From Adiantum capillus-veneris (taxonomy: Eukaryota; Streptophyta; Polypodiopsida; Polypodiales; Pteridaceae), in the NCBI GenBank assembly GCA_014529385.2, contig CM043952.1, positions 152,446,057 to 152,510,056 on the forward strand: a stretch of 64,000 nucleotides of DNA, in the 5' to 3' direction. The first letter of the stretch is position 1; the number at the start of each line of letters is the position of its first letter. The position numbers and the translations under genes were made by a program. The notes below the pieces were generated by a model. That model worked only from the letters and a program-made list of their open reading frames with translations, did no database searches and had not been told where the DNA came from. Of this stretch, positions 37,693 to 50,957 are shown piece after piece.

Positions 37693-39778
37693 TAGCCCAA
37701 GGTAATAGTCCGCACCCCTACCCACACAGAATCACACACACATGCACACTATCTGCCGACCTTCACAACACACACCGCCCTCGAGCAATCACGACTACCC
37801 ACCACATGAACACTTCAATACAATAAATCCATGAACAAACCCTCAGATCTCGACACCAATGGATGCCTAAAATTCCCCAACCTGTGAATGCACTCACACC
37901 GGGAGACGACACGCATCTCGACCACCCCAAAGATTTCGCTCACACAATCTCTTCCCCTCTCTCTTTGCAGACACACACACATACTATCCGGAGTCGCAAC
38001 TACCACGGATCTTCGGAAAAAGACAAGATAAAGAATAGATTGGAGCCAACCAACAACCGTAAGTTCACTTATGCGTTAAAACCTCGGAACAATGATGCAG
38101 GCTATCACCCGTGCACAATGTAGCATCCACGCTTCCTTCACCCTTACACAAAACCCTGGCGGTTCTTTCCATGCTTCCGAACTTGCCTTCCTGGGATCCT
38201 TTTGGTGGGTTCTTCTTTCCATAGACTACCCCAAGGCAGCCCTCCCCTTGCAATAATCAAAGGCCTCCCTTGTTTATGGTGGTGTTGCCCCTCAACAACA
38301 CCATCACCTGACTCCCTCGTCAACTGCACCAGGCCTCAGGCCCCCCTTCTCAAATGGCGGCTCTGCAGCCCCCGCCACCTTTTCCCTCTGGAGCGGCTCT
38401 CCCCGTCCTTGCTACGAGCCCTCCTTGTCCCTACTTGCCACAAGGCGGCCCACCTTGCTCCTCTCCGACTTCAACCAACCCGCCACCTCTGGCACCTTTT
38501 GCACATAGGGGCTCTGCATCATCCCTCCTCCATAGTCGGTTGGCCCTGCTTGCTCACCATCAAGGTTCCCTCCCCATGCAGCTCACGGCCCCCTTCTCCC
38601 GAGCGGCCCTTCTAGCAGGTGGGACCCCTTGTCCTGGCCCCTTCACCTCCCTAAGCTCTGCTCCGTGGTGCCATGGCGACCTCCCTCTAGGCATGCCACC
38701 CCGTGGCTCTCAGCCCCTACTGCAGATCCTCCCTACCTTTGCAAGGCGGCCCTTTGCTCTTCCTGTCCCTCCCTTGGTGGTCTCTCCAATCCCCTTCATA
38801 GATCACTGGACCGTGGCCACTTTCCTTCACCCCGTGAAGTCGTTCCCTCGAGTTAGACCTTGCCCTGACGGCCTCTCACAAGGCAATCCCCCTCCTTCTT
38901 TCCTGCATAACGAGCTGCCCCCTCACCACAGATGGCGACCCTGCTCACCTCCTCTAAGCTCAGCCCTCCCTTCCTCTGTGAACTGCGTGGCCCCCTTCTA
39001 AGCGCTTGCTGCTTCTGGCCTAGCCCAACTGGCGGGTCTCCAGAGCCTTCTCCATTCGGCAACCCACTCCCTTGCAGCGCTCTCTCCCCATGCAGCCCAA
39101 TAGATGGCGCACCTTTCTCCTGTCGACTGCAGCTTGCCCTCATATATATATTTTAAAGCATGGCAAGCTTTAAAGAAAAAACTTATCATGCGACTTAGCG
39201 GCCAATCCCACCGGATGCAACCCGCAGCCAATATCTGACCTTGCTTTGGAAGCTCGGGCCCCGAACCCTCTACCACTTGGATCAAAACGATCCCTTGGGT
39301 TTTCAAGCTAGGTTCACCTTGACTCTCTTTTGGACCAAGCCAATGGTCATGCTTATAGCTGGCCGCTCACTTCGACTTTGCGCACATGCCATAGCGCTAT
39401 CAAAATAAAGCTCCAAGTCTTTATGGCCGTAAATAAACAAGAATCGCTCCACAAGAATGGTCCCTGGGGGACAAGATCTTTGCCTAGAGAGGTGGTGATC
39501 GAGATGAGCGTTGCGCTCAAAATCCCATATCATCAACCTCATAGACCCTGTGTCTAGCACCCCCTGTGTCGTTCTCAATCTTGGGATATTACCATTTGCT
39601 TCTGTCACTTGTAATAGCAAAAAACCCTCGCAGCTTCTGCTAGCAAGTGCTCCATCCCTGTGTACCTGTTCCCTAGCACCATCAAATACTTGCCCAATGT
39701 ACCTGTCGCTTGCCTGCAAACCGCCATGCATGGACTTCTTGCACCTCCATGGGTCGACACAGTCGGGCTGTACCATCG

Positions 39779-39977
39779 TCTACAGAGCTTGCACATCGAA
39801 GAGGTACAAAGTGAGGAAGAAGGAGGTGCATCGAAGAGGATAAAAATGACGGGCTTAGGTCCATCTTCTCCCTTAGGTCCATCTTCTCCCGCTCCTGACT
39901 TGCCACCTCGCATGGTGCTCCCCCACATTTGCATTTCCCCAAGAGATCTGTTTCTTCTCTTTGTGGATGTGTTGTAA
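39779..39977 (+). pseudogene. 3' tail of the family B gene 3 homologue
   Basis: This is what follows the gag-only element in family B. One frame reads SLHIEEVQSEEEGGASKRIK and ends with TAA at 39975-39977, just before the convergent transposase remnant, as gene 3 does in family A. Sequence similarity to gene 3 itself is weak here, so the call rests on position. Confidence 0.4.
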
Positions 39978-39979
39978 AG

Positions 39980-42631
39980 ACTGTGTAATTTTTGAACTCT
40001 TAAGAAGCTCCATTCGTGTAACTCTAATAGTAGCTATTGGCTTTATGCTTTCCTTCCCAATGTCTAGTGTGCTTAAAATAACATGTTCTTGCCATGTAGT
40101 GGGTTTTGTCCATGCCTTGTGTGGACCATATTGATAGTGAGCCGTATGTCTTGGCAAAATATGGACCATGGTTGAACAATATGTGATGCATTGAAATAAA
40201 ACTAAATGGTCGGTAGAGTACACTTTAAAATTTTGTTTTGTATACGTAGAATGCTAACCCACCGTGTAATGTGTGATATGTTGCCCACCCCACCCTGTAA
40301 GGTAAGCCTTCTTCCAATCCCAGCAAGGCTGCTTGAAATGATGTGAGCTTACTTTGGTCCCAAGAATGCTGCTCAACGTAGTGGAAATTTTTATCTAGTG
40401 ATTTCCACACGTTCGCCTTGTGATTTTGGATTGCCCCACCACCAGTATTGTCTTTAACCACTTTATGTAACTGTTTCCATTTGTTGAACATGTTTCTCTT
40501 TTCTTCTCTATCTGAATCTTTGAGGCTAAACCCAAGAAACCTTCTGGCTTTCACGTCGCATATCGATGCTTTCCTAGGTACCTTGTAACAACTTTGAGAC
40601 ATCTTAGGGCCCTCTTCGATTTTGACATTGCCTCCATGCAAACCAATGTCTAAGAGCACTCCCTATAATGCTTTGATCACTCTTTTTGACTCACTCTCTG
40701 GCTTTACTGTCCATGCAAAACCTATGTACAAATGAACCACCTTTTCAATTATTCGATAGAGTGCATGAAGTGTACAGACGTGAACACTAATCAGAGGAAT
40801 ATCAAGCACTGGCATAAAAGTTTTATCTTGAAGATGTCTGTTGGGAGCTCTATTCCATTGCACACTCTCAAGAGATTGTCATCAGCCATGCAATATAAGG
40901 ATGGATTTGCCACAGCTTCCTTGTGTGTTAAATTGTACATACACAAGTACTTAAGATTCTTTAGGTCACCTGCCATGTGCCATTCCACTGTATAGTCACC
41001 ATATCCTTCCACTGAAAGAACGACTCCATTTCTTTGTTCACTGATGATAGAAGGAATTTGGGTTTGACTGGAAACCCAATCGAGGATTTCAAAAATTTTC
41101 CTTATCAACGTGCAGTGAAAAATGAAAACACAAAATCAACAACCAAATAATCAATATTTTTGTTATTATAGAGTGAACGAAGTATACCTGAAATGATCCT
41201 AGAGTTAGAATGTTGTTTTTGGATTGCACGCTGAAGTATCGTGGATCCTCTTTTGTTATTGATGGATCCAGAGAACTATTCATGAGGATAATGGTGATTG
41301 TCTCCAGCTTCTTGTTCTTCAAGACCTCGCACTCGTCGAGCTTCAAAACAAACTTGAGAACCCAATCGCACTCCTCTCGAGATTGATGTCAAAGAAGTGA
41401 ACTACATACCTTTGCAATGCTTCAAGATTGTGCTCGTTAAACTGTACCTCTCTGCCGCCCTTGCCTAAGAACGTTGCTTCAATATGGAATGGTGACCCCA
41501 GTTTCTCAAACACCTCATCGTTTACGTGCCAGCGAGCAGTCTTTACATGTGATGGCTTTGGCAGCAATGATCCTCTCTGTAGTTTATTTTGAGACTTTTT
41601 AGCTAATGCTTTGAAGAGTGCCCTATATCCCATTTGCAAGATGCCACTCTCATCAAGTATTTCTTGCACTTTCATTGGTTCCAATTGATTCTCGTTCATG
41701 AAGGAGGTAAGGAGCCTCCCTTTCAACTTACAATTTTTTTTTATGAGTTATCATCTCTTCAACTACTTCTTTTGGAACTAAACGGCTATAATGCACTCCG
41801 GCATTGAAGCCTACATCGTTGAAGTCTGGATGTAGTAAAGACCTGCCAAAAAAGCACCATGTGTTATGATCATGTATAAAAAAGTGTATCCATTTCTTAG
41901 TGAAGCACATTGAAGATACAAAAGCAGAAACAAACTTTGAGTTACCTTAAAGCTCGTATTCGTTTTTTCAGGCCACCACTACCAATCTTCATGTTCTCAA
42001 TGTTGCACATATCTTGTTTTCTTTTCCGACTACTAAGCATGGTCTCTTTCTCTCGCAAACTTGTGATCTTCTTCTTAAGGCCTTGGATTGTCTCTTTGTT
42101 TGATGAAATCTTTTGAGAGCATGCTTCATTAAGTTTCTTTAGGTGCATGCTCTCCATCCCCAGGAAGTTTCTTTGCCTTTCCGCATTCAATCCTCTCATT
42201 TCCAAATGTTCGGTGTATCCCAATAGCCCATCCTTGCCATCACCTGTGAAATGTAAGAGATTAGTGATATTAGCAAAGGGAGGTGGTGGATTTGTCGTAA
42301 GATCCTTTGTATAAATAGACCCATCGGTCCACAAATCCGAATGATGTTCCTTGTTTGTCCTTCTAAGTTCTTTCTCCTGTTGAGATAAGAAAGACTCCCT
42401 CCTATGTTTTTGCAACAGTGCGTACTCTTACAATACATCAACATGAAGATGATGTGTGCTCTTTCTTTGGGTAAGTGTTAAAGATGAAGGCACTGAGGAT
42501 TGCAAGTTCAAATTGGTGTTTTCATCAGAAAAAGAAGTGTTTTCCATTCCTAGAGTTGATAGAGAAAAAGTGGCAGACACTCGAAACTCATGAAATATCT
42601 CAGGTTTTGGGAGGGAAGACCATATTCTCAA
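39980..42631 (-). pseudogene. Family B candidate transposase, broken
   Basis: It matches gene 4 of family A block by block in order. At 41942-42631 the N-terminal exon ends in the identical GGLKKRIRALR before a GT donor. At 41343-41910 are SLLHPDFND and SPFHIEATFLGKGG. At 41185-41346 is MKLDECEVLKNKKLETITI. Near 40970, EWHMAGDLKNLKYL; 40663-40863, PLISVHVCTLHALYRIIEKV; 40600-40660, GLHGGNVKI. Near 40085-40140, WSTQGMDKTHYMAR then YFKHTRH. The Glu of QGMEK is Asp here. It has frame breaks and stops (for example near 42428, 41727 and 40660), so it is inactive. Confidence 0.78.
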
Positions 42632-42872
42632 GTTTAGAGTTGATAGAGTTCATGTGGCTTATGTTTTTGGAGGGAACGCTTGTAAGTTAGCATTTCAAAT
42701 AATTAGTCATACGGTTAGTTGGATTCCTAACAAGAGAACGAAGGATAAGAATGATAAAGACGACGGCTATCTACCAAAGAATGTCATTTTGGCTTTTTTT
42801 GGCGCAAAACAGTATCACATAAAATGCACAATTTAACATTTTCTCTCTCTATGCCGACGTGGCACTTCTTAT

Positions 42873-42906
42873 AGGACCCAAAAGTGAGTCCAACTTTCTC
42901 CTAATG
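42873..42906. repeat. Right terminal region of family B
   Basis: Read inward it starts CATTAGGAGAAAGTTGGACT and resembles the family A TIR in length and spacing of TTGGA, TCA and TTT. The left end is outside the window, so inversion cannot be confirmed. Confidence 0.5.
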
Positions 42907-45044
42907 ATTTTGGCTTTAGGTCTCTGAAACAGTAGATATAAAGGAAATTTGAGATTTTGAGCTCCAAATTTGTTTAAACTTGGCTAGTGGGCTTAGCACA
43001 TCATGTACTTTGGATGTATGATGGCAAAATTGCAAATTTCTATCATTTTGGCCAAAAAGTAAATAATCACGATTATTAATTTTTCTACCAAAATCAACAT
43101 TTTTTGGCACAACTTGGTTCTAGGAATTGTATAGACGTTGTGTATGGGATATGGGGTGATTTGGATCAAGAAATGTGGTCCATAACTTAGAAATTGGCTT
43201 GCAAAGACTTCTTTGCATTTTTAATAATTTTCCAAGTTATATTTGATCATTTTGGCTCATACTTGATTTTTGGCAGGTATTAGGTGTGTACAAATGATAT
43301 ATGAGGTGATGATGCAATTTTCAAGCAAAAATAGTGCAAAAGTAAATAATCGCGATTATTTACAGCAGTCACATTTTTCTTGCAAAACTTAAATTTTTTG
43401 ACCTAAACACATTCTATACACCTAAAACAAGTCCTAAACTGAATATGGTAAAGTTTGGCCTTTCCGACATCACTTTGTGCTTTGTCGACTCTGAAATCAC
43501 CGATCTTTGTGACTATAGTGCCTGTTGCGTTGGTTAGTCATCTCTAAGACTATGGACTTCTCTGCAACATAGTTGTGAAACAGCTCATCCAATTTTGGCC
43601 TATTTGGAGCCAGTCTGACCTCGTATGTCAAAATTGACGCTTTGTAGCCTTCGAGATGTTTTCTGCTTTTTGAGGGCTTTGCTTGATTGATTTCACGGAA
43701 CCAATCATATACATTGTATATAAACCTCGTAGGCCAGTTGTCTATGGAGTCAGAACCAAGTTCCGACATCTACCAAAAACCTAGCTTTTCTACTGGGGAG
43801 CCCCTCGACCCTTGCCGAATGGTCAACTGATGATATAGAAAGGTTCTATTATGTTAGGGCATGCTACAGTTCAAATCTCATCCGATTTGGTTGAGCTGAC
43901 AGGCCGCTATGGTCAGTTTTTGGCCGTACAAAATAGATCATTGATGAGTAAATTAAAGAACTTACCCCTCATGTCTCGTGTGAGACGGCACTGAAAACGG
44001 TTGACTGTAGGCTCCAAAAAGTACGTGCGAAGAAGTTGAAATGCTCTCTCTCCAAGGGCAACAAGTGGAAATGAGGTGATTTTAGCCTACCTTGGGTGGG
44101 TATCTATACTCGAACTTCCCGAACCAATTTTTCCCAGATTCCCCTGTTAGTCCTACTAGGCCGCAAAATGTATGTTAGACTCAAAAATTTCCCTGATCGG
44201 ATTCCTGTAGCTCTTTCTGCAAGAATTTTGCAAAAGTAGGTTTGGCTACCTACTTTAGGCTTCCCGCTTCCATCTTCTGATTTCATTGAAAATTTTTGTG
44301 CTTGTCCGCCTTGTTGTTCTGATCACCACCATGTCTTCAGTTTTTCCATCTGAGCTCCTTTGCTATTTGTTATTAATTTTTGACCTGTTTATTGAAAAAA
44401 TCAAAGAAAATAACAAAATGATCTAAAAAAGAAAAGTGAAAATCCAATTATAAAAAAAATCCATTGAAAAACACAACTTTATTGTTTTTTGTTGGATTTC
44501 TCCATTTTTAAGTCTCAATATTAAGAAAAATGATAAAAAATAATTAAAAAATGACTATTTTTGATGATTTTCTGATAGTATATACACTATTTACACTCAT
44601 TGGGGAGATATCATCAGTTAAATTCCCTTGTTGATGATTTATAAGGGCATTACTAGGTAATTTTGCAAAAAATCAAATCTTAACATCAAATTTTTTCCTC
44701 CCTCTTCAAACATTGCCCTTAATTACTTAGTGTCCTTCCACCCCTCCTAGATGGCGTACTCCGGGACGACTGTGGGCATGGGTGGAAGAGTCATGTCTAA
44801 GCATAGATTTGGTTGGCTCTACCATGCTTTGAGGATGAATGCAGTTCAAACCATTATGCTGTGCAAAAGTTGGGTCTCGAGTAATTAACTCAAGGGTTTC
44901 TGATGTCGAGGCTTGCTGATGTTGTCTGCCAAAGTGAAAATCTTGTAGCTTGTGTACTCTCTACTTGATTGTACCATCAGGATGCTTTACAACGCTGATC
45001 TCCAGGGATTTAGGTACTAGTAATGGCTGTTGTCGAGCTTCTTC
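42907..45044. other. AT-rich non-coding stretch
   Basis: I see no supported gene. A minus-strand frame at 43497-43769 encodes an unrecognised 90-aa sequence with no homologous copy in the window. A very AT-rich patch lies at 44380-44700. It may include a decayed LTR of the gypsy element to the right, but I could not define ends. Confidence 0.5.
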
Positions 45045-45263
45045 TCACCATTGATAGCTTGGTTTGCTTGGTGCAAAATGGTGTGGTGGAGTCTTCTGAG
45101 GCTTAACTCTCCATTGCTTGATTGGTTTTACTGTTTGTGGAGAAGATAAGTGCTCTTTTCTCTTCCAAATCCATTTCATGTTAGGTTCCTTGCTCGGAGA
45201 AGCTTGTCTCTGTGTTTTGAGATTTGGAACCACCTTGGGTGCTGTCGATGATGTTTTGGGCAC
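45045..45263 (-). pseudogene. Post-protease tail with W-x-x-K repeats
   Basis: The frame just upstream of 45263 reads IWVPKTSSTAPK and continues to MKWIWKRKEHLSS and QWRVKPQKTP. These resemble the repeated W(V/I)PK units in the ORF at 58822-59571 of the intact element. The function is unknown. Confidence 0.5.
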
Positions 45264-45566
45264 CCAGATTTAAATTGGTTTGTCCTTAAGCTATGCTTTC
45301 GATACCCAAATTTTATTGACTCCTTGCATGCTACCTATAGAATTTTCTTGTCAATAGGATGGAGAAGATTGATTACTTCGTGGTTTGGTCAGTTGATTGC
45401 TTCCTTTCCATTCCTCCTTGCTTGGTGCAATTGGAACAATGAGTTGCCCGCCTTTAGGCTCGGGGGGTTCACAATGTGTAAAACTACCATATCACGTGCG
45501 TTCAAGACATGTTTGTAAAACGCCTTATCTGTGAATTATGTTAAGAATATAATGTACCCTTTTCTT

Positions 45567-46140
45567 TTAAAATCTGTAAGTTTTTTTCAAATTTGAAAAA
45601 ACAATGCCCTTCTGTATATATATTTCTGTAAGTTTCAAGAACTTTAAATACCCTTCTGTTGAACTCACGTGATAGGTTACATTTTTATTAGGTGACCTCC
45701 CCGGGCCTTTAGGTGATAGCTTGAGCTGATTTGTATCCCAATTCGGTATTGCTTTGTATGTCCGCATCCAGGGAATTCCAAGGATCATTGTTTCATTCAT
45801 GTGTTCATCTCGTAAGCATATAAATTGATGAGGACATGAACATCCATGTGCTATCATGTTCAAGTTTACTACTCCCAATGTTGGTGTTGGGTTCTTGTTG
45901 CATCCTTTTATTGTCGCTATTATTGCCATAAATGACTGAGTTGTTTCTTTCTTGTACGTGGAATAACTGACTGCATTTACTCTAGCTCATGTATCAACCA
46001 AAGCATTTGTGCTACGATTGTTGAGCTGTACTTTGATGTAAAGGTCCATTCCATCTAGCCATTCATCATCTATTGACACTACATCTTTTGGAAATTCCCA
46101 TTGTCGGTCCTCTATATCCAGAGTGTTGATGGGAATCGGT
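45567..46140 (-). pseudogene. Aspartic protease located downstream of integrase
   Basis: The reading frame gives NALVDT, a TGA, ARVNAVSYSTY, then NLNMIAHGCSC and MILGIPWMRTYKAIPNW. The first part is the DTGA active site with Gly changed to a stop (GGA to TGA). The last part is the LGxxW segment that closes retroviral-type proteases. It follows the integrase on this strand, the reverse of the usual gypsy order. Confidence 0.75.
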
Positions 46141-46514
46141 ATCTGTTGATTCTTGAGAGCAGCTTTCCGTTTGAGTACCCGAAGTCGAGCTTCCTCTTGG
46201 GCTTCATCAATAACTTGCCTTCATTTAATCCTCCTTTGCTTGGCTGCATGCATTCTTTCTAGCAATTCATTGGTTAGCGGCAAATTGTATTTCTTTAAAC
46301 GACATCCACTAATCCAATTAGCCATTGGTTCACCATCTAGGATGGATAGCTGAACTGCTCCACTTGGAGACACATGTTCAATGATAGACGATCCGATTTC
46401 CTCTTTCTTAAACTTAGGAATGTGTTGCTTAAGGGAATAAACTAAAACTAAGTCCCCTTTCTTGAAAAATTTTGTAATGAGATGGGAATCAAAAAACTGT
46501 TTTTGTTTTAGCTT

Positions 46515-47186
46515 TTATGCATAGATGTGAGCTACGACAGTTAGCCTTTGCTCATCTACCTTTTCTAGATCTTCAGATCTTTTTGATAATTCATGTCCAG
46601 TCCACTCAAGATCCTTAGCTACCCTTAGTGTCGACAATAGAAATTCTATTGGCAATATGGCATCAAGACCATAAACAAGGTTAAAGGGTGTAGCATTCAA
46701 AGCTATTTTGAATGAAACTCGATAAGCCCATAGAGCAGCATGGAGATTCATTTCCCAGTGTGTCCTTCCTGAACTAACCACTTTAGTCAATACCAAGATA
46801 AGAATTTTGTTCGTATGCTCAACTTGTTGGTTTGCTTGTGGGTGATAGGGAGCTGATTTGTTATGGATGACCATAAATTCATTAAGCAAATACTCAATTA
46901 CCCCATTGAGGAAATGAGTTCCCCGATCACTGACAATTTCTATTGGTAGTCCATATCTCATGAATACATACTCATATAATAATGCGGCACTAGTTCTGGA
47001 ATCATTATTTTGAGTTTCTTTAGCCTCGGCCCACTTGGTCAAATAGTCCATAGCTACAATGATATATTGAGCTTGGGTTCTATAAGCAGGTGGTTGTATT
47101 GGCCCAACAAAGTCTATACCCCATTTTGTGAAATCTCTAACCACCATCATTGGTCTTAAGGACATGCTATCTACACGTGTTGGCAT
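46515..47186 (-). pseudogene. Ty3/gypsy integrase (degenerate element)
   Basis: The DDE core is visible: KWGIDFVGPIQPP, EIVSDRGTHFLN and APYHPQANQQVEHTNK (Glu in VEHTN). Then comes VYGLDAILPIEFLLSTLRVA, characteristic of the non-chromodomain Tat/Athila-type integrases of plants. The preceding H2C2 region is at 47200-47444 (HLHLCANEDKYIP, QTHAGLARGPFSRETT). Confidence 0.85.
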
Positions 47187-47856
47187 TTTTTATTGTTGTT
47201 GACAAGCATCACACCTTCGAACATATTCTTTGGCATATGAAAAAAGTGTTGGTCACCATATGCCTACCATTAAGATTGCTCTTGCAGTGGTCTCACGAGA
47301 AAAGGGACCTCTAGCTAATCCAGCATGTGTTTGTTCTATAATCGGAATATATTTGTCTTCATTTGCACAAAGATGCAAATGTTGATCCTTACCTCTCTGA
47401 TACAATTGGTTTCCAATAAGAGCATATTTTCTTGTCAGTTTCAATTGCTCTTTGACGACATTTACTCATATCCTCAGGAAATATTTGGCTTGATAAGTAA
47501 GTAACTAGATAGTTACTCCACTAGGGAACATGAGACATTTGAAACAATGTTTTATGAGGTATGGGTGTTTGTTTTTTACATTGAGGAAAATCCTTTACAA
47601 AAGAGCGAACATCACTCCTCATAGTCGGCCAAAATGCTCCAAGAAAGTTGTATCCCAAAAAGACATCTAAGAAACTGTAAGCTTATTTTCATGCAACTTG
47701 TTCTAACACATGCTCAGTGATTGGAAGAGGAAAGTTGTCTCTAATGGTAGCTACATTCACTTTTTTGAGGTTGATACACACTCGTAATTTTCCATTCTTC
47801 TTGGGTACTACCACAATTAGAGACACCCATACTGTGTGTTCAATTTGGTAAATGAA

Positions 47857-48360
47857 TTAGGCCTCCTTTAGTTTCTCAATCTCTTCTTTGATTTTCCTGG
47901 CAAATGTTTCATTATATGTGTATGGCCTTTGTCTACTTGGTTTCACATCATCTCTCATGGGTATGGTATGTTGACAAATTTTTGGATCAACACCCTTGAG
48001 ATCCATGTAAGACCAAGCAAAGATATCTCGGTATTCTTTTAGCAAGCTTAGCAAAAGCTCTTCTTCTTCCTGTGTTAGGTCATTTGCAATGTAGGTAGGC
48101 CTAGGTTCTTCCCCTGGTACAGTCAAGTCTATATTTTTTGCGTTCTCAGGCCTTTCAAAGGACTTGCCTTGTTTTTGTAGTTCTCTAACAGGTTGTTCGA
48201 CAATGATTTTTCGATCTTGGAGAGTATAATTTTTGTAATGGGATGGAACACTCATTACATCCTTACCATCCTCTTCTGTGGTTTCCATTTTGGTTGTATA
48301 TATCTCCTTTAAAGACCATATTAGGTAAAGTGGGAAAATCCCAATTCCCAGGTTAGACAA
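47857..48360 (-). pseudogene. RT N-terminal region (degenerate element)
   Basis: The sequence includes LLKEYRDIFAWSYMDLKGVD and MRDDVKPSRQRPYTYNET, the segment leading into gypsy RT. It aligns with LLKDFKDVFAWTYHDMKGVP in the intact element at 55560-55620. The palm motifs are absent; a trace of VCINLKKVNV-like sequence is recognisable near 47760-47790 in another frame. Confidence 0.75.
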
Positions 48361-48839
48361 CTTTCAATATATCATGTACAAAATATAGAGATTTTGTCAA
48401 AAATTTGAGTTTTCTTAAGGTCTCATTCCACTTTATGCACATACAATACACAATGAAAACAACTAAAATACCATGGTTTCAATCAACTGGATTATTAGGA
48501 GACGAGTATATTGCATCCATTATCGTTGTCTATGTTCTAATGTCCTACCTACAACTTATTTCAACATGGAGAGCTTGGTTTCTAGGTCCACCACTTATCC
48601 AAGTTAATGTAAAAGTGACTCAAGGTTCACAACTTGTGAAAGCAAGGATCCATTGAGGAATACAATCCACTTGGCTATTTTTCCTTACTTTATTGCATGT
48701 GACATTCAAGCAAGGTCCACTTAATCTAGAACTTCTTAATTTGAGGCATGGAGCATACATAAAATATGTAGCATATGCTCTATTGCCTCATAGGAAGGTT
48801 GGTTTCAAGGTGCACTTATCCAGGCTAGCCTATCTTGGA

Positions 48840-50230
48840 GAAATGATGGAGCTTCCTTCTCTCCTTGTTTCAATGGAGACTAGCTTGGACAAGTGGTGGA
48901 CCTTTGCTTCTCTCTATGTTTCAATAGAGTCAGCTTGGAAAAGGGGTGACCTTGGAACAAAACCCTCATGTAAAACATATCATGGGTATTCCAAGTGATT
49001 AGAAAGATTACCATTTAAGATATAACCTTATAGGTTGGACAACTGGAGCCTAGCTTGGAGAAATGGTGGACCTTTGATTCTCTCCATGTTTCAATGGAGC
49101 CTATCTTAGAGAAATGGTGGAGCTTGCTTCTGTCCATGTTTCAATGGAGCCTAGCTTGGACAATTGGTGGACCTTTGATTCTCTCTATGTTTCAATAGAG
49201 TTAGCTTAGACACGTGGTGGATCTTCAAACTTAACCAACTACTATCAATGTTTCCTAGCTTGGACAAGTGGTGGAGTGTTTCTCCGCTCCATGTTTCAAT
49301 GAGCTTAGCTTGGACAAGTGTTGGACCTTAAAATAAAAATCCCATGTACAACATAGCATGGATTTTCTAGATTTCAATGGAGTCTAGCTTTAAAAAATGG
49401 TGGAGCTTTCCTTCATCCATGTTTCAATGAAACTAGCTTAAACAAGTGGTGGAACTTGCAACAAACCCCCCCATGTACAACATATCATTGGTTTTCTAAG
49501 TGATGGGAAGGAATACCATTCAAGATATAAACTTATAGCTTGGATAAGTAGTTGACCTTAAAACCAAATTCATCCTAATACAATGAAATACAGGTCAACT
49601 AATTCCTAAATCTTGAGACCAAACCTCCCATGCTATTAGAGATAATATATTGGATAAGTGGTGGACCTTCTATTATTTTCCCATGCCTAGTTTAGACAAC
49701 CGGTACACTTTGCAGCTCTAAAGTTTGGACGAGTGGTGGAGCCTTGTTTCTATCCATGTTTTAATGGATCCTATCTTGGACAAGTGGTGGACCTTGGAAA
49801 AAAGCTTCCATGTACAACATATATGAGGTTTTCCATGTTTTAATGGAACCTATCTTGGACAAATGGTGAAGCTTTCTTCTCTCCATGTTGATTTTGGAAC
49901 TACCTTAGACAAGTGGTGGAGCTTTGCTTTTATACTTTTCATAATACAATGAAGTATAGGTTGGTTACATGGTGAATCTTAAGGCCAAACCTCCCATTTT
50001 ACTAGAGATGATAGGTTGTACAAGTGGATCAACCTTATATCATTTCTCCATGACTATATTAGACAATTAGTAGACCTAGCATCTCTCTATGTTGTCTAGA
50101 GATGAGCTTGGACAAGTGATGGACCCTGCTTCTCTCTTCCCTTGTTTTACTAGTTTGAAGACTCAGTATATATACTTTCTTAGATCTAGCTTGAACAAGT
50201 GGTGGACCTTGTATCCACAATCTTAATCCA
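48840..50230. repeat. Satellite array, GGACAAGTGGTGGACC family (block 1)
   Basis: Repeated units hold CTTGGACAAGTGGTGGACCTT, alternating with CTCCATGTTTCAATGGAG or CTCTATGTTTCAATAGAG and longer linkers (CCCATGTACAACATATCATGG, TTATAGGTTGGACAAG). Order and spacing vary, so it is a degraded higher-order array. No gene. The flanking 48361-48839 and 50231-50957 have no supported gene; near 50765-50870 there is a short ~45-bp direct repeat (AGTCCCCTTA...GTGCACTCCA). Confidence 0.85.
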
Positions 50231-50957
50231 TTACAAAAAAATATATGAAAAAATAATATAGGAATCTTTTGGTTTGAAGGTCAAGCAATTAGGTTCCAAA
50301 TGCACATAATAATATATTTTCCACCCATAAGAAAAGAAAGTTAAATATGTTATCATACCAAATTGACAAACGTCCAAGAATTCTAGCTTTGCATCTTGTT
50401 AGATCTAAACCTTCATCAAGGTGACATGCATGTATACATCAACTTTCAAGCCATTCAAGAATACATGCACTTAGATTCCATAGTTTTCTTTTTAAAGTCT
50501 TTTAGGTTCTAAAACTCTTTCACATAAAGGATGTAATGATAAAATTCTTGAAGCAAACATTTGTGCCCAAGAAAAAGATCCCTCTCACATATTTAAAGTC
50601 CATGAATTCTATGATCCACACTTACAATTTTTATTTTGACATCAAACATCAATCCTCTCCTAGTTACAAATAAATGCAACCTCGATATGAATTGACAAAA
50701 AATGAATTTCTTTTACTATATGATCCAACATAGGCCCCAATCAAATAAAAATTGAGTCCCCAAAAATTTGGGTGCACTCTAGCAATACATCAGAGTCCCC
50801 TTACAATAGGATGCACTCCAATAGTACATTGAAGTCCCCTTAGAGTAGGGTGCACTCCATTGAAGTGTTCATAAAATTGACACACCTTTGTTTTTTTTTT
50901 TAAAAGACTATATCAAATTATACAAATGTTGAAAGATACACACTAGAATAAAGAAAG

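Larger units (their letters stand above)
37322..39778 (-). repeat. 5' LTR of gag-only element (main part)
   Basis: Aligns with 13014-15148 throughout, apart from the 337-bp MITE. The first 20 bp of this LTR lie at 16940-16959, before the chromovirus. The end reads TACCATC followed by G instead of A. Confidence 0.82.
45045..48360 (-). mobile_element. Degenerate Ty3/gypsy element with protease after integrase
   Basis: Minus-strand blocks in reading order: RT N-terminus (48360-47857), zinc-binding H2C2 region (47444-47200), integrase (47186-46515), linker and protease (about 46500-45567), and a Trp-Pro-Lys-type tail (45263-45045). The RT core and RNase H are missing between 47857 and 47444. The order matches the intact element at 53762-62101. 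No LTRs were identified. Multiple stops and frameshifts are present. Confidence 0.75.

Noticed and set aside
39873-40223. 116-aa minus-strand ORF as a gene
   Set aside because: Frame shadow of the transposase remnant; the true homologous frame reads WSTQGMDKTHYMAR in another phase.
43497-43769. Possible small gene on the minus strand
   Set aside because: No recognisable domain, no homologous copy in the window, and AT-rich non-coding neighbours; left as unsupported.
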